Of a DNA stretch of 64,000 bases, positions 9,102-16,979 are shown one piece after another (the stretch's first letter is position 1; every line of letters begins with the position of its first letter). The notes below the pieces were generated by a model. That model had not been told where the DNA came from. It made no database searches and saw only the letters and a program-made list of their open reading frames with translations. Location: positions 620,001 through 684,000 of the forward strand of contig NZ_JAFEJK010000001.1 in NCBI RefSeq assembly GCF_016888515.1. Direction: 5' to 3'. This DNA is from Shimia biformata. Lineage in GTDB: Bacteria > Pseudomonadota > Alphaproteobacteria > Rhodobacterales > Rhodobacteraceae. The translations under genes were made by a program, and so were the position numbers.

Positions 9102-9133
9102 CTGGCCTTAAACGCGCGGCAATCTGGACTTGT
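9102..9133 (+). promoter_or_regulatory. Predicted TauR site upstream of tauR (two direct repeats)
   Basis: On the plus strand, CTGGCCTTAA (9102-9111) and CTGGACTTGT (9124-9133) repeat with a 22-bp period directly before the tauR start. The orientation is opposite to transcription and the site is very close to the gene, unlike the tpa and xsc sites. Both points fit autorepression. Confidence 0.65.
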
Positions 9134-9184
9134 TTGGAAGCGCGCTGCGCGAAGCGTCCCGCGCAGCGTATATTGAAAAGTGTG

Positions 9185-10570
9185 TCAGCCGTAGACCTTG
9201 CCCAGCGCAACGTCGACCGCGTCGGTGATCTGGTCGATGTCGTCGGCGGTTGCGATCAATGCGGGTGAGAAGCAGAGACAGTTGTTCAGCCCCGGCACCG
9301 AGCGGTTCGAGGCGCCGATGATGACCCCTTGCGCGCCGCATTCCGCAACGGTTTGGGCAATGGTTGGTTCCGGCACGGGTTCCTTGGTTTTGCGGTCACT
9401 TACCAGTTCGATGCCGCAGAACAGTCCCTTGCCGCGCACGTCGCCAACAACCTTGTGCTTTTCCATCAGCCCGTGAAGATTGCCCATCATGCGCTCGCCC
9501 ATGTTGGTGCAGTTTTCCAACAGGTTTTCGTCCTCGATGATGCGCATGTTCTCAAGCGCGGCAGCCGGACCAGCCGTGCAGCCGCCGAAGGTCGAGATGT
9601 CGCGGAAATAGTTCAGCTTGTCCGACGCATCGTCCTTGAACATCTCGAAAACTTCTTCCGTGGTGACGCAGCAGGCAATCGCCGCATAACCCGATGCAAC
9701 GCCCTTCGCCATGGTGACGAAATCGGGCTTGATGCCATAGTGCTGATATCCAAACCATGTCCCGGTCCGGCCGATGCCGCAGACGACCTCGTCAATGTGC
9801 AGCAGGATGTCGTATTTCGTGCAAATCTCCTGCACACGTTCCCAGTAACCGGGAGGAGGGGTGATGACCCCGCCACCGGCGGTCACGGGTTCAAGGCAAA
9901 GACCGCCTACCGTATCCGGCCCCTCGGCAAGGATCACTTCCTCGATCGCATCCGCCGCGCGTTGTCCATATTCCTCACCCGACAGATCCCACTGTGCGCG
10001 GTATTGCATGCAATGCGGCACCCGCACGAAGCCGGGGGCAAGCGGGCCATATTGCATAACGCGCTCGTCCTGACCGCCAGCTGACATCGTCGCCAGCGTA
10101 CCGCCGTGATAGTCGCGGTCTCTGTAAAGGATCTTGTGTTTCTTGCCGCCATACTTCTTATGGGCGATCTGGCGGATCATCTTGAAGGCTTTCTCGTTCG
10201 CCTCTGAACCCGAATTCGTGTAATAGACACGGCTCATACCCGGCATCTTTTCGATCAGTTTCTCGGCAAAGAGTGAGCCGGGGATCGACCCGGCCGACTG
10301 CGCGAAATAGCAGAGCTTCATCAACTGGTCATAGACCGCCTTGGCGATGGACTCGCGCCCATACCCGACGTTCACCGTCCAGACCCCGCCGGAAACTGCA
10401 TCCAGGAATTCGCGGCCATGCTGATCCCAGACGCGCATGCCTTTCCCCTCAAGGATGATGCGCGGGTCGTTGGTTTCGAATCCCTTATGCTGAATCAGGT
10501 GGTGCCAGATATGGGCTTTGTCCGCCTCCACGATATGGGAAATGTCATTCTTGCTCAGCGCGCCGTCCAT
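9185..10570 (-). CDS. tpa: Taurine-pyruvate aminotransferase
   Basis: This 461-residue class III PLP aminotransferase transfers the amino group of taurine to pyruvate, giving sulfoacetaldehyde and alanine. The PLP lysine is in TMAKGVASGYAAI, and the substrate-side N-terminal region (FLDAVSGGVWTVNVGYGR) matches Tpa more closely than generic omega-transaminases. The ATG at 10570 has GGAG nine bases upstream. It is the first gene of the taurine block, followed by tauR after about 100 bases and then xsc. No taurine ABC or TRAP transporter is found nearby, so uptake must be encoded elsewhere. Confidence 0.95.
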   Translation of the reverse strand: MDGALSKNDISHIVEADKAHIWHHLIQHKGFETNDPRIILEGKGMRVWDQHGREFLDAVSGGVWTVNVGYGRESIAKAVYDQLMKLCYFAQSAGSIPGSLFAEKLIEKMPGMSRVYYTNSGSEANEKAFKMIRQIAHKKYGGKKHKILYRDRDYHGGTLATMSAGGQDERVMQYGPLAPGFVRVPHCMQYRAQWDLSGEEYGQRAADAIEEVILAEGPDTVGGLCLEPVTAGGGVITPPPGYWERVQEICTKYDILLHIDEVVCGIGRTGTWFGYQHYGIKPDFVTMAKGVASGYAAIACCVTTEEVFEMFKDDASDKLNYFRDISTFGGCTAGPAAALENMRIIEDENLLENCTNMGERMMGNLHGLMEKHKVVGDVRGKGLFCGIELVSDRKTKEPVPEPTIAQTVAECGAQGVIIGASNRSVPGLNNCLCFSPALIATADDIDQITDAVDVALGKVYG

Positions 10571-10677
10571 GTCGGGAATCTCCGGGTGTTTTGGTGTCAG
10601 GTCAGCGGATGGCGGTCACACGGGGCGACTCGCCAGCCCGCTCTTGCCGCAAGTCTTGCCCGATACTGGTGATTTGG

Positions 10678-10710
10678 ATAGGTCCAGAGGTTGGTGGGAT
10701 TTAGGTCCAG
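10678..10710 (-). promoter_or_regulatory. Predicted TauR site upstream of tpa (two direct repeats)
   Basis: On the minus strand, CTGGACCTAA (10710-10701) and CTGGACCTAT (10687-10678) repeat with a 23-bp period, about 110 bases upstream of the tpa start. The TAA of the first repeat is also the stop codon of the upstream acetyltransferase gene. The match to the known R. capsulatus TauR repeat is exact in the first copy. Confidence 0.75.
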
Positions 10711-11219
10711 TCAGCTGGATTGTCCTTTGCGCCGGCAATAACCCGGGCCGGGGTGCCGGCAACCGTCAGACCCGGCGCGACATCGCGTGTCACCACAGCG
10801 TTTGCGCCCACGCGGGCATTGTCGCCGATGGTCAGCGGGCCAAGCACTTTGGCGCCGGCGCCAAAATCAACGTGGCCACCAACGATCACTGCGTCTGAAA
10901 GCGTGACCTGGTGGAAAATCATGCAATTGACGCCGATTTGCGCATCCGGGTGCAGGATGATGCCGGTCGGATGCGGCAGGCGCAGACCCCCGGCGATCTC
11001 CATGTTCAGGTGGATTTCCGACTGTGTCACGACGGACCAGAACCGATGCACCACCACCCAGTATTTCGAGGCCAGCCGTCCAATCAGCGTGCCCTTTGCC
11101 CGCGCTGCCTGATAGCGGCGGATCGCGCGGATCAGCTTCGGGCCCGGGTCCCAGAAACGGGTCACGGCCTCGCGGGACCAATCGGGTTCGGTGGCCGATA
11201 CGTTCAGATCATGTTCCAT
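10701..11219 (-). CDS. Hexapeptide-repeat serine acetyltransferase-like protein
   Basis: This 172-residue acyltransferase has a short helical N-terminus and a left-handed beta-helix built from hexapeptide repeats (from about residue 85), with the CysE-type catalytic segment FHQVTLSD and a terminal AGTPARVIAG. It is shorter than CysE (about 270 residues) and resembles the small serine-acetyltransferase-like proteins found in polysaccharide loci. ATG at 11219 is chosen; a GTG at 11234 is possible. It is divergent from the acyltransferase-GMC-SDR operon, so an acetylation role on a surface glycan is an inference. Its stop codon overlaps the tpa regulatory site. Confidence 0.75.
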   Translation of the reverse strand: MEHDLNVSATEPDWSREAVTRFWDPGPKLIRAIRRYQAARAKGTLIGRLASKYWVVVHRFWSVVTQSEIHLNMEIAGGLRLPHPTGIILHPDAQIGVNCMIFHQVTLSDAVIVGGHVDFGAGAKVLGPLTIGDNARVGANAVVTRDVAPGLTVAGTPARVIAGAKDNPADWT

Positions 11220-11342
11220 GTATTCAGATGTCACCCTGTCATAGCAACTCGACGCTGGTCCTTTGGCGCGCTTTTACTATGCTTAACCAACGACGCAGTC
11301 AGGTAAAGAACCGACTGGCGCCAATTGGGACAGGGCGGCCAT

Positions 11343-13343
11343 ATGACAGGCCAAGGCATTTCAGACCCGCGTCAGACGGGCCACAGGCAAGAGATCGACG
11401 GGCTGCGCTGCATCGCGGTGCTGGCGGTTGTGTTCTATCACTTTGACCTGCCGGGTGTCGGCGGCGGTTTTGTTGGTGTCGACGTCTTCTTTGTCATCTC
11501 GGGGTTTCTGATCGGCGGCATCTTGTGGCGAGAGTTGTCCGTGACAGGCCGCATCGCACTGGGTCAGTTTTACCTGCGTCGTATCCGACGTCTGGCGCCG
11601 GCCTATTTCGTGATGGTCTTTGCTTGTTTCGTGGTGGGGTGGTGGATCTTGCTGCCGCATGACCTGCGAGAGTATGGCAAGGCGGCGGTGGCGGCGACCG
11701 TTTACCTTTCGAACATCCTGTTCTTCCGGCAGACGGGGTATTTCGATGGGGCAAGCGATGAAAAGCTGCTGCTGCACACATGGTCGCTGTCGGTTGAGGA
11801 GCAATTCTATCTTGTCCTGCCAGCAACCCTTCTTCTGTTCTCACGTTTCCGTCCGCTGGGCTGGATTGGCGCGTTTGGCCTGATCAGCCTGTGTTTGTCG
11901 CTTTGGCTGACCACCTCCAATCACGCCGCAGCTTTCTATCTGTTCCCACCCCGCGCGTGGGAGCTTTTGGCGGGTGTGTTCCTGGCTATCTGGGCGCAAC
12001 AATCCGGGTTCCGATGGCGGATTGGTCCATGGGCAAGCTGGCTGGGACTAGGGCTGGTTCTTGGTGCAGTGGTGCTGACCGTGCCCGGCGCGGGTTTTCC
12101 TGGCTGGCAGGTGGTCGCGCCGGTGGTCGGCACGGTTCTGTTGATCGCCAATGGCGGTGATCCGAATCCGGTGAACCGGGGCTTGTCGATGCGTGGCCCG
12201 GTATTTGTCGGGCTGATTTCCTATTCATTGTATCTCTGGCACTGGCCGATCATGGTGTTCGGCCGCTATGTCCAAGGCGATGCCATGGGATGGACCGGGA
12301 CCGCAGCCTTGATCGGTCTGTCACTGGTTCTGGCAACACTCAGCTGGCGTTTTGTCGAACAACCCGCGCGCCGTGCCGGTGCGCTTTCAGGGCGAACACT
12401 TTTGTCCGGCGCAGTTATGTCCTCGGCGCTGACGCTGGCGGGGGGATATTGGCTATACAAGCAAGATGGCGTTCCCACGCGGTTTGATGCCAGCGCGCGC
12501 GTTCACATAGATGCCACAGCCGATTTCCTTCAGGATTTCTCGCGTTGCCAAGTGCCAGGGGATGGTCCCCTGGCGGGGATCGAGATTTGTCCCATCGGGC
12601 CGGATGGTCCGCCAGAGATATTGGTTTGGGGTGATAGCCATGTGCGCGCGGTGTTTGCGGGGCTGGCGGCCCAGGCTGAAGCCAGTTCAGTGCCCGGGTG
12701 GGTAATCTGGCGCGCTGGATGCCCGCCGCTTTTCGGGATCGAAAAACGCGAGAGCGCGGCGACACGGGCGCAAGATGCCGCCTGTAGCGCAGCGAACAGG
12801 CAGATTGCAGCCGCCCTAGGCGATATCGGACCAATCGCACGCATCCTGTTGGTCGGGCGCTGGGCCTATTACTCCAGTGGCACCGGAACGGGCAGTGATC
12901 TTGAAAACCGCATCGCACTCAACGTGGACGGAGTGGCGGGGGACCAGAAAACTCTGTTCGCAAACAGGGCGCGCGAAACTGTTGCCCGACTGCGGGACGT
13001 CGCCCCGGTCCATGTCTTGCGCCAGCCGCCCGAGATTGCGCCCTATGACAGCCGCCGCGCGGCGCGAGCGCTGGCTCATGGGCGGCCGCCCATCTCGGCA
13101 CATATTGCGCGTTCTGAAGCGGAACGGCGCACCCACGACAGCGACGCGCTGTGGCGCGAATTGGCGGCCAATGGCGACATCAACCTACTCGACACCTGGC
13201 CGTTCGTCTGTGACGAAACAACCTGCCGCGCGGTGGTTGACGGGGTCGGGCAGTATTTTGACAACAATCACCTCACCAACCGCGCCGCCTTGCGCCTGCG
13301 GCATTTGTTTGCAGAGTTTTTTGCAACCCCGGAGGGGGCGTAA
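11343..13343 (+). CDS. Acyltransferase-3 / SGNH surface O-acyltransferase
   Basis: This 666-residue integral membrane protein has the OafA/YrhL layout. An N-terminal acyltransferase-3 domain has about ten membrane helices (signatures EIDGLRCIAVLAVVFYHF, FFVISGFLIGG, YLRRIRRLAPAYF, SLSVEEQFYLVLP). It is followed by a C-terminal periplasmic SGNH esterase-like domain with GDSH (nucleophile Ser) and a late DNNHLT segment (catalytic Asp/His). Such proteins transfer acetyl or other acyl groups onto surface polysaccharides or lipids. The start is the ATG at 11343 after AGGGCGG; an in-frame TTG at 11325 is less likely. Its TAA overlaps the ATG of the next gene, so translation is coupled. The acceptor is unknown. 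Confidence 0.88.
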   Translation: MTGQGISDPRQTGHRQEIDGLRCIAVLAVVFYHFDLPGVGGGFVGVDVFFVISGFLIGGILWRELSVTGRIALGQFYLRRIRRLAPAYFVMVFACFVVGWWILLPHDLREYGKAAVAATVYLSNILFFRQTGYFDGASDEKLLLHTWSLSVEEQFYLVLPATLLLFSRFRPLGWIGAFGLISLCLSLWLTTSNHAAAFYLFPPRAWELLAGVFLAIWAQQSGFRWRIGPWASWLGLGLVLGAVVLTVPGAGFPGWQVVAPVVGTVLLIANGGDPNPVNRGLSMRGPVFVGLISYSLYLWHWPIMVFGRYVQGDAMGWTGTAALIGLSLVLATLSWRFVEQPARRAGALSGRTLLSGAVMSSALTLAGGYWLYKQDGVPTRFDASARVHIDATADFLQDFSRCQVPGDGPLAGIEICPIGPDGPPEILVWGDSHVRAVFAGLAAQAEASSVPGWVIWRAGCPPLFGIEKRESAATRAQDAACSAANRQIAAALGDIGPIARILLVGRWAYYSSGTGTGSDLENRIALNVDGVAGDQKTLFANRARETVARLRDVAPVHVLRQPPEIAPYDSRRAARALAHGRPPISAHIARSEAERRTHDSDALWRELAANGDINLLDTWPFVCDETTCRAVVDGVGQYFDNNHLTNRAALRLRHLFAEFFATPEGA

Positions 13344-14914
13344 TGACAGACCTGTGCGACACGCTTTGGGACGTGATCGTGATCGGCACGGGCATTGGTG
13401 GCGGCACGATCGGTCGGCGGTTGGCCGAGGGCGGCGCATCTGTCCTGTTCCTTGAGCAAGGCCCCGCGGGCGCGGCGGGCGAAGAGCAGGGCCTTGACCC
13501 CCGGATGTGGGATCCCGTCGCACGTCAGGCCCGGGGCTATTGGCCGAAACCGGTCGAGGCGCGTGTCAACGGCTGTGACCTGACATTTCACGCGCCGCTG
13601 GGGGCGGGGGTTGGCGGGTCGTCGGTATTCTATGCTGCGACGCTGGAACGCCCAGCCAGGCATGATCTTGACCAGACGGAGACCCAGCCGCATCCGACCG
13701 GAGGCTGGCCCGTCGGTTATGATGCGATGCTCCCCTATTTTACCGAAGTCGAACGGTTGTATCACATAACCGGCGGCGCGGACCCGCTTGATCCTGCGCC
13801 TGCCGCTCTGCCTGATCCGACCCCGATGACGGAGCGGGAAGCGACGTTGAAGGCGGCGTTCGAGGCCCGTGGCCTGCACCCTTATCAGGCGCATCTGGCA
13901 TTGCGGAATGTCCCGGATTGCCAGTCGTGTTTTGGCTTCAAGTGCCGTCGGCGGTGCAAGATGGATGGCCGTTCGGCTGGGGTTGAGCCTGCGTTGGCAA
14001 CGGGCAACGCAACCTTGCTGGCGGGCGCGTGCGTCGAACGGATCGCGGGCAAGGGCAATCGCGTGACTCATGTCGAGGCACGTGTGAATGGCACCCCGCT
14101 TTGCTTACGCGCCAAGGCTTTCGTCCTGGCGGGTGGGGCTTTGGCCTCGCCGGGGGTGTTGCTGCGCTCGGCGTCCGAGGATTGGCCAGCGGGGGCGGCG
14201 AATTCCTCTGGTCTGGTCGGGCGCAACCTGATGTTTCACCTGACCGAGATGCTGGCGCTTTGGCCTCCGGGGGCGAGTGACGGAACGCCGTCAAAGGCGC
14301 TTGTGCTCAGAGATTTCTACACCATCGACGGTCAGCGCATGGGGCTGTTGCAGGCAATGGGGATCGAGGCCGGGTATGGAGAAATCACGCATTTCCTGAA
14401 TAGCGCATTTGACCGCTCGGCTCTGCGCGGGGTGAAACCCCTGCGCCACCTGACGCGCGTGCCGGCAGCCATTGCCGCGCGCATGTTCGGCAGCGCCATG
14501 ATCTTTGCCGCAATTCTTGAGGACATGCCGCACCCAAAAAACCGCGTCCTGCCGACGGATGACCCGGACACGATCCATCTGCGCTATGACATCCCAGACG
14601 AGTTGATGAACCGCCGCCGCCTGTTCCGTCGCCATGTACGCAAAGCACTTGGCGGGTTGAAACCGGTCTTTCTGAACCTGCAGCCCGATCTGAACTTTGG
14701 TCACCCGTGCGGCACGCTGCGCTTCGGGGACGATCCCGCGACATCGGTTTTGCGTCCTGATTGCAGAAGTCATGACCTGAGAAATCTCTACCTGGCCGAT
14801 TCAAGCTTCATGCCAACTTCGACAGGGGCCAACCCCAGCCTGATGATTGCGGCAATGGCATTGCGAACCGGAGATCACCTTTTGCGGGCGCTCAAAGAAG
14901 GAGAACTGCCATGA
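13343..14914 (+). CDS. GMC-family FAD oxidoreductase
   Basis: This 523-residue flavoprotein starts with a Rossmann FAD motif (VIVIGTGIGGGTIG, residues 12-25), contains the GMC block LGAGVGGSSVFYAATLERP near residue 85 and ends with the family C-terminal motif GANPSLMIAAMALR. A cysteine-rich patch (CQSCFGFKCRRRC near 194) occurs in the dehydrogenase branch that may carry a cluster or disulfides. GMC enzymes oxidise alcohols, sugars or sterols. Start overlaps the upstream stop (TAATG) and its end overlaps the SDR start (ATGA). Tight coupling with an acyltransferase and an SDR suggests that all three modify one molecule, which cannot be named from sequence. Confidence 0.85.
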   Translation: MTDLCDTLWDVIVIGTGIGGGTIGRRLAEGGASVLFLEQGPAGAAGEEQGLDPRMWDPVARQARGYWPKPVEARVNGCDLTFHAPLGAGVGGSSVFYAATLERPARHDLDQTETQPHPTGGWPVGYDAMLPYFTEVERLYHITGGADPLDPAPAALPDPTPMTEREATLKAAFEARGLHPYQAHLALRNVPDCQSCFGFKCRRRCKMDGRSAGVEPALATGNATLLAGACVERIAGKGNRVTHVEARVNGTPLCLRAKAFVLAGGALASPGVLLRSASEDWPAGAANSSGLVGRNLMFHLTEMLALWPPGASDGTPSKALVLRDFYTIDGQRMGLLQAMGIEAGYGEITHFLNSAFDRSALRGVKPLRHLTRVPAAIAARMFGSAMIFAAILEDMPHPKNRVLPTDDPDTIHLRYDIPDELMNRRRLFRRHVRKALGGLKPVFLNLQPDLNFGHPCGTLRFGDDPATSVLRPDCRSHDLRNLYLADSSFMPTSTGANPSLMIAAMALRTGDHLLRALKEGELP

Positions 14915-15687
14915 CCCCATCTGACGAAATACAACAGGGGTGCGCCGTCGTGACCGGAGCGGGGTCCGGGTTGGGGCAGGCGCTGTCGGTGGAACTGGCG
15001 CGGCGCGGGATGCAGGTGGCCGGGTTTGGGCGACGCGAAGATGCATTGGCTGAAACTGCGGCACAGATCGGTGATGCCTTTCTGCCCATCAAGGCGGATG
15101 TGTCGGACTTTACTGCGCTGCGTAACGGGTTCGACCAAGTGCGTATGCATTTCGGGCCGGTCACGATTCTGATCAACAACGCTGCCGTTTATCCGCGCCG
15201 TGATCTCTTGGAGGAAAGCCCGGAAGCGTTCATGCAGGTGATGGCGATTAATCTTGGCGGCATGGTGGCGGCCACGCAATATGCGCTGACCGACATGACG
15301 CGCGCTGGGGTCGGACGGATCGTCAATGTCTCATCCTTTGCCGATATCGCGCCAATTCCGGCCAGCGCCGCTTATTCGGTGTCAAAGGGGGCAGGGCGCA
15401 TCTGGTCTCGGGCAATGCTGGCCGATCTGCATGACCGCTTCCCCGATATCGTGATCTCAACCTGGATGCCGGGCATGTTGGCGACGGACATGGGAATCCC
15501 GGACGGGTTGGCGCCGGAAGCGGCAGCCAAATGGGGGGCGGCGCTGTCGCTGTGGCATGACAGGGCAATCAACGGCGCCACTTTCGAGATGGACCGCGAA
15601 GTACCAGAGCCGCGCGGTCTGAAACGCAAAATCAAGGATGCCATTTTGTTGCGCCGGGCGCCGGTGCCGCGAAAGATCCCTGGATGA
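14911..15687 (+). CDS. Short-chain dehydrogenase/reductase
   Basis: This 258-residue classical SDR has the cofactor glycine motif TGAGSGLG (from residue 16), NNAAVY, the catalytic Ser in NVSSFAD and YSVSK as the catalytic Tyr/Lys. It should reduce or oxidise a carbonyl/alcohol with NAD(P)H. It is the third member of an ATGA-coupled operon with a GMC oxidoreductase and a surface acyltransferase, so one may produce a keto group that the other reduces. The substrate is not recognisable. Confidence 0.85.
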   Translation: MTPSDEIQQGCAVVTGAGSGLGQALSVELARRGMQVAGFGRREDALAETAAQIGDAFLPIKADVSDFTALRNGFDQVRMHFGPVTILINNAAVYPRRDLLEESPEAFMQVMAINLGGMVAATQYALTDMTRAGVGRIVNVSSFADIAPIPASAAYSVSKGAGRIWSRAMLADLHDRFPDIVISTWMPGMLATDMGIPDGLAPEAAAKWGAALSLWHDRAINGATFEMDREVPEPRGLKRKIKDAILLRRAPVPRKIPG

Positions 15688-15800
15688 CCGGCACGAAGCC
15701 AAAACTGGTATCGTCGTCCTCGACTGATCCGCATCGCTTCCAGCGTGGTTGTGCGAACGTGGCGCCCGTGGTTCTATGACCGCAAACAATGACAGCTTTC

Positions 15801-15814
15801 GCCGGATAACCGGC
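15801..15814. promoter_or_regulatory. Small inverted repeat before the RND operon
   Basis: GCCGG-ATAA-CCGGC lies 27 bases upstream of the membrane-fusion protein gene in an otherwise unstructured 153-base gap. It could be an operator or an mRNA leader hairpin; no local regulator gene is present. Confidence 0.25.
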
Positions 15815-15840
15815 GCTCATGGTATTGGGAAAGTAGATAG

Positions 15841-16974
15841 ATGATCGAACGCGGAATTTTTCGACCTCTTGTCGCACTAGCATTGGCACTGACCGCGATG
15901 GCTGCCAGTGCGCAGGATGCGCCAGCGCCAAAGGTTTCGATTGCAGCTGCCTTTACGGATGAGCTGCTTGAACAGGTGGTTTTTGTCGGCAAGGGCGAAG
16001 CGGTGGACAAGGTCGATCTTGTCGCGCGGGTCAGCGGGTTTGTCGAAGCGATACACGTCAATGACGGTGATCTGGTCAAGAAGGGCGATCTCTTGTTCAA
16101 GATCGAACCGGACACCTACGAAGCGACATTGGCGGCCCGTCATGCGGACCTTGGGCAGGCCGAAGCGCAGTTGCGGCTGACCGAGGTCGAACTGGCGCGC
16201 AAAACCGAATTGCTGGAACGTGAGGTCGGAAGCGCGGCGGATCGCGATGTTGCTCTGGCCAACAACGAAGTCGCCAAGGCGCAGGTCGAAATCGCCAAGG
16301 CCGCCATTCGGATGGCGGAGCTGGACGTTGAATACACCAATGTCTATGCGCCGTTCGACGGGCGCATCGGTCGTGTCAACGTCAGTATCGGCGAGTTGGT
16401 CGGACCGTCCGGCACGCCGCTGGTGAACCTGGTTCGGCTGGCCCCGATCTATGTCGAGTTTGCCCTGACCGAGAAGCAACTGATCGAAGTCATGGAAGCC
16501 TATGAGTCCAGCGTCGCCGAGGTTGCCAACAATCCTTTGACCCCGGATGTCTTTGTGATCCTGCCAAATGGTGATGAGCTGGAAGAATCCGGCCGCGTAG
16601 TATTCTCCGATAACCGGATCGATCCCACGACCGGCACCATTACGCTTCGTGCCCAATTTGCCAATGAACGGGGGATGATTATCGACGGATCTTTCCTGAG
16701 TGTGCGCATTCAGGCGACCCAGCCTGACGAGGTGTTGATGATACCCCAGGCCGCCGTGCAACGCGATCAACGCGGCGATTTCGTGCTGGTCGTTGGGCAG
16801 CAGCAGTTGGTTGAACAGCGCTATGTCACGCTTGGCCGGCAAGTCGAAGCGTTTGTCGTGGTGATGGATGGCATGCGCGAAGGCGAAGCGGTGATTGTTG
16901 AGGGGTTGCAGCGTGTGCGTCCCGGTGTGGCGGTTGACACGGTTCTCACCGGAACGTCGACCGAGAAGGAGTAA
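15841..16974 (+). CDS. RND efflux periplasmic adaptor (membrane fusion protein)
   Basis: This 377-residue HlyD/AcrA-family adaptor has an N-terminal signal peptide ending near AASAQDAP, a split lipoyl domain (ARVSGFVEAIHVNDGDLVKKGD and a later FDGRIGRVNVSIGELV), a central alpha-helical hairpin and a beta-barrel region with DNRIDPTTGTITLRAQF. It links the inner-membrane pump to an outer-membrane channel. GGGAAAG precedes the ATG. The pump gene follows five bases after the stop. No lipid-attachment cysteine is present, unlike AcrA. The substrate is unknown. Confidence 0.93.
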   Translation: MIERGIFRPLVALALALTAMAASAQDAPAPKVSIAAAFTDELLEQVVFVGKGEAVDKVDLVARVSGFVEAIHVNDGDLVKKGDLLFKIEPDTYEATLAARHADLGQAEAQLRLTEVELARKTELLEREVGSAADRDVALANNEVAKAQVEIAKAAIRMAELDVEYTNVYAPFDGRIGRVNVSIGELVGPSGTPLVNLVRLAPIYVEFALTEKQLIEVMEAYESSVAEVANNPLTPDVFVILPNGDELEESGRVVFSDNRIDPTTGTITLRAQFANERGMIIDGSFLSVRIQATQPDEVLMIPQAAVQRDQRGDFVLVVGQQQLVEQRYVTLGRQVEAFVVVMDGMREGEAVIVEGLQRVRPGVAVDTVLTGTSTEKE

Positions 16975-16979
16975 CGCCG

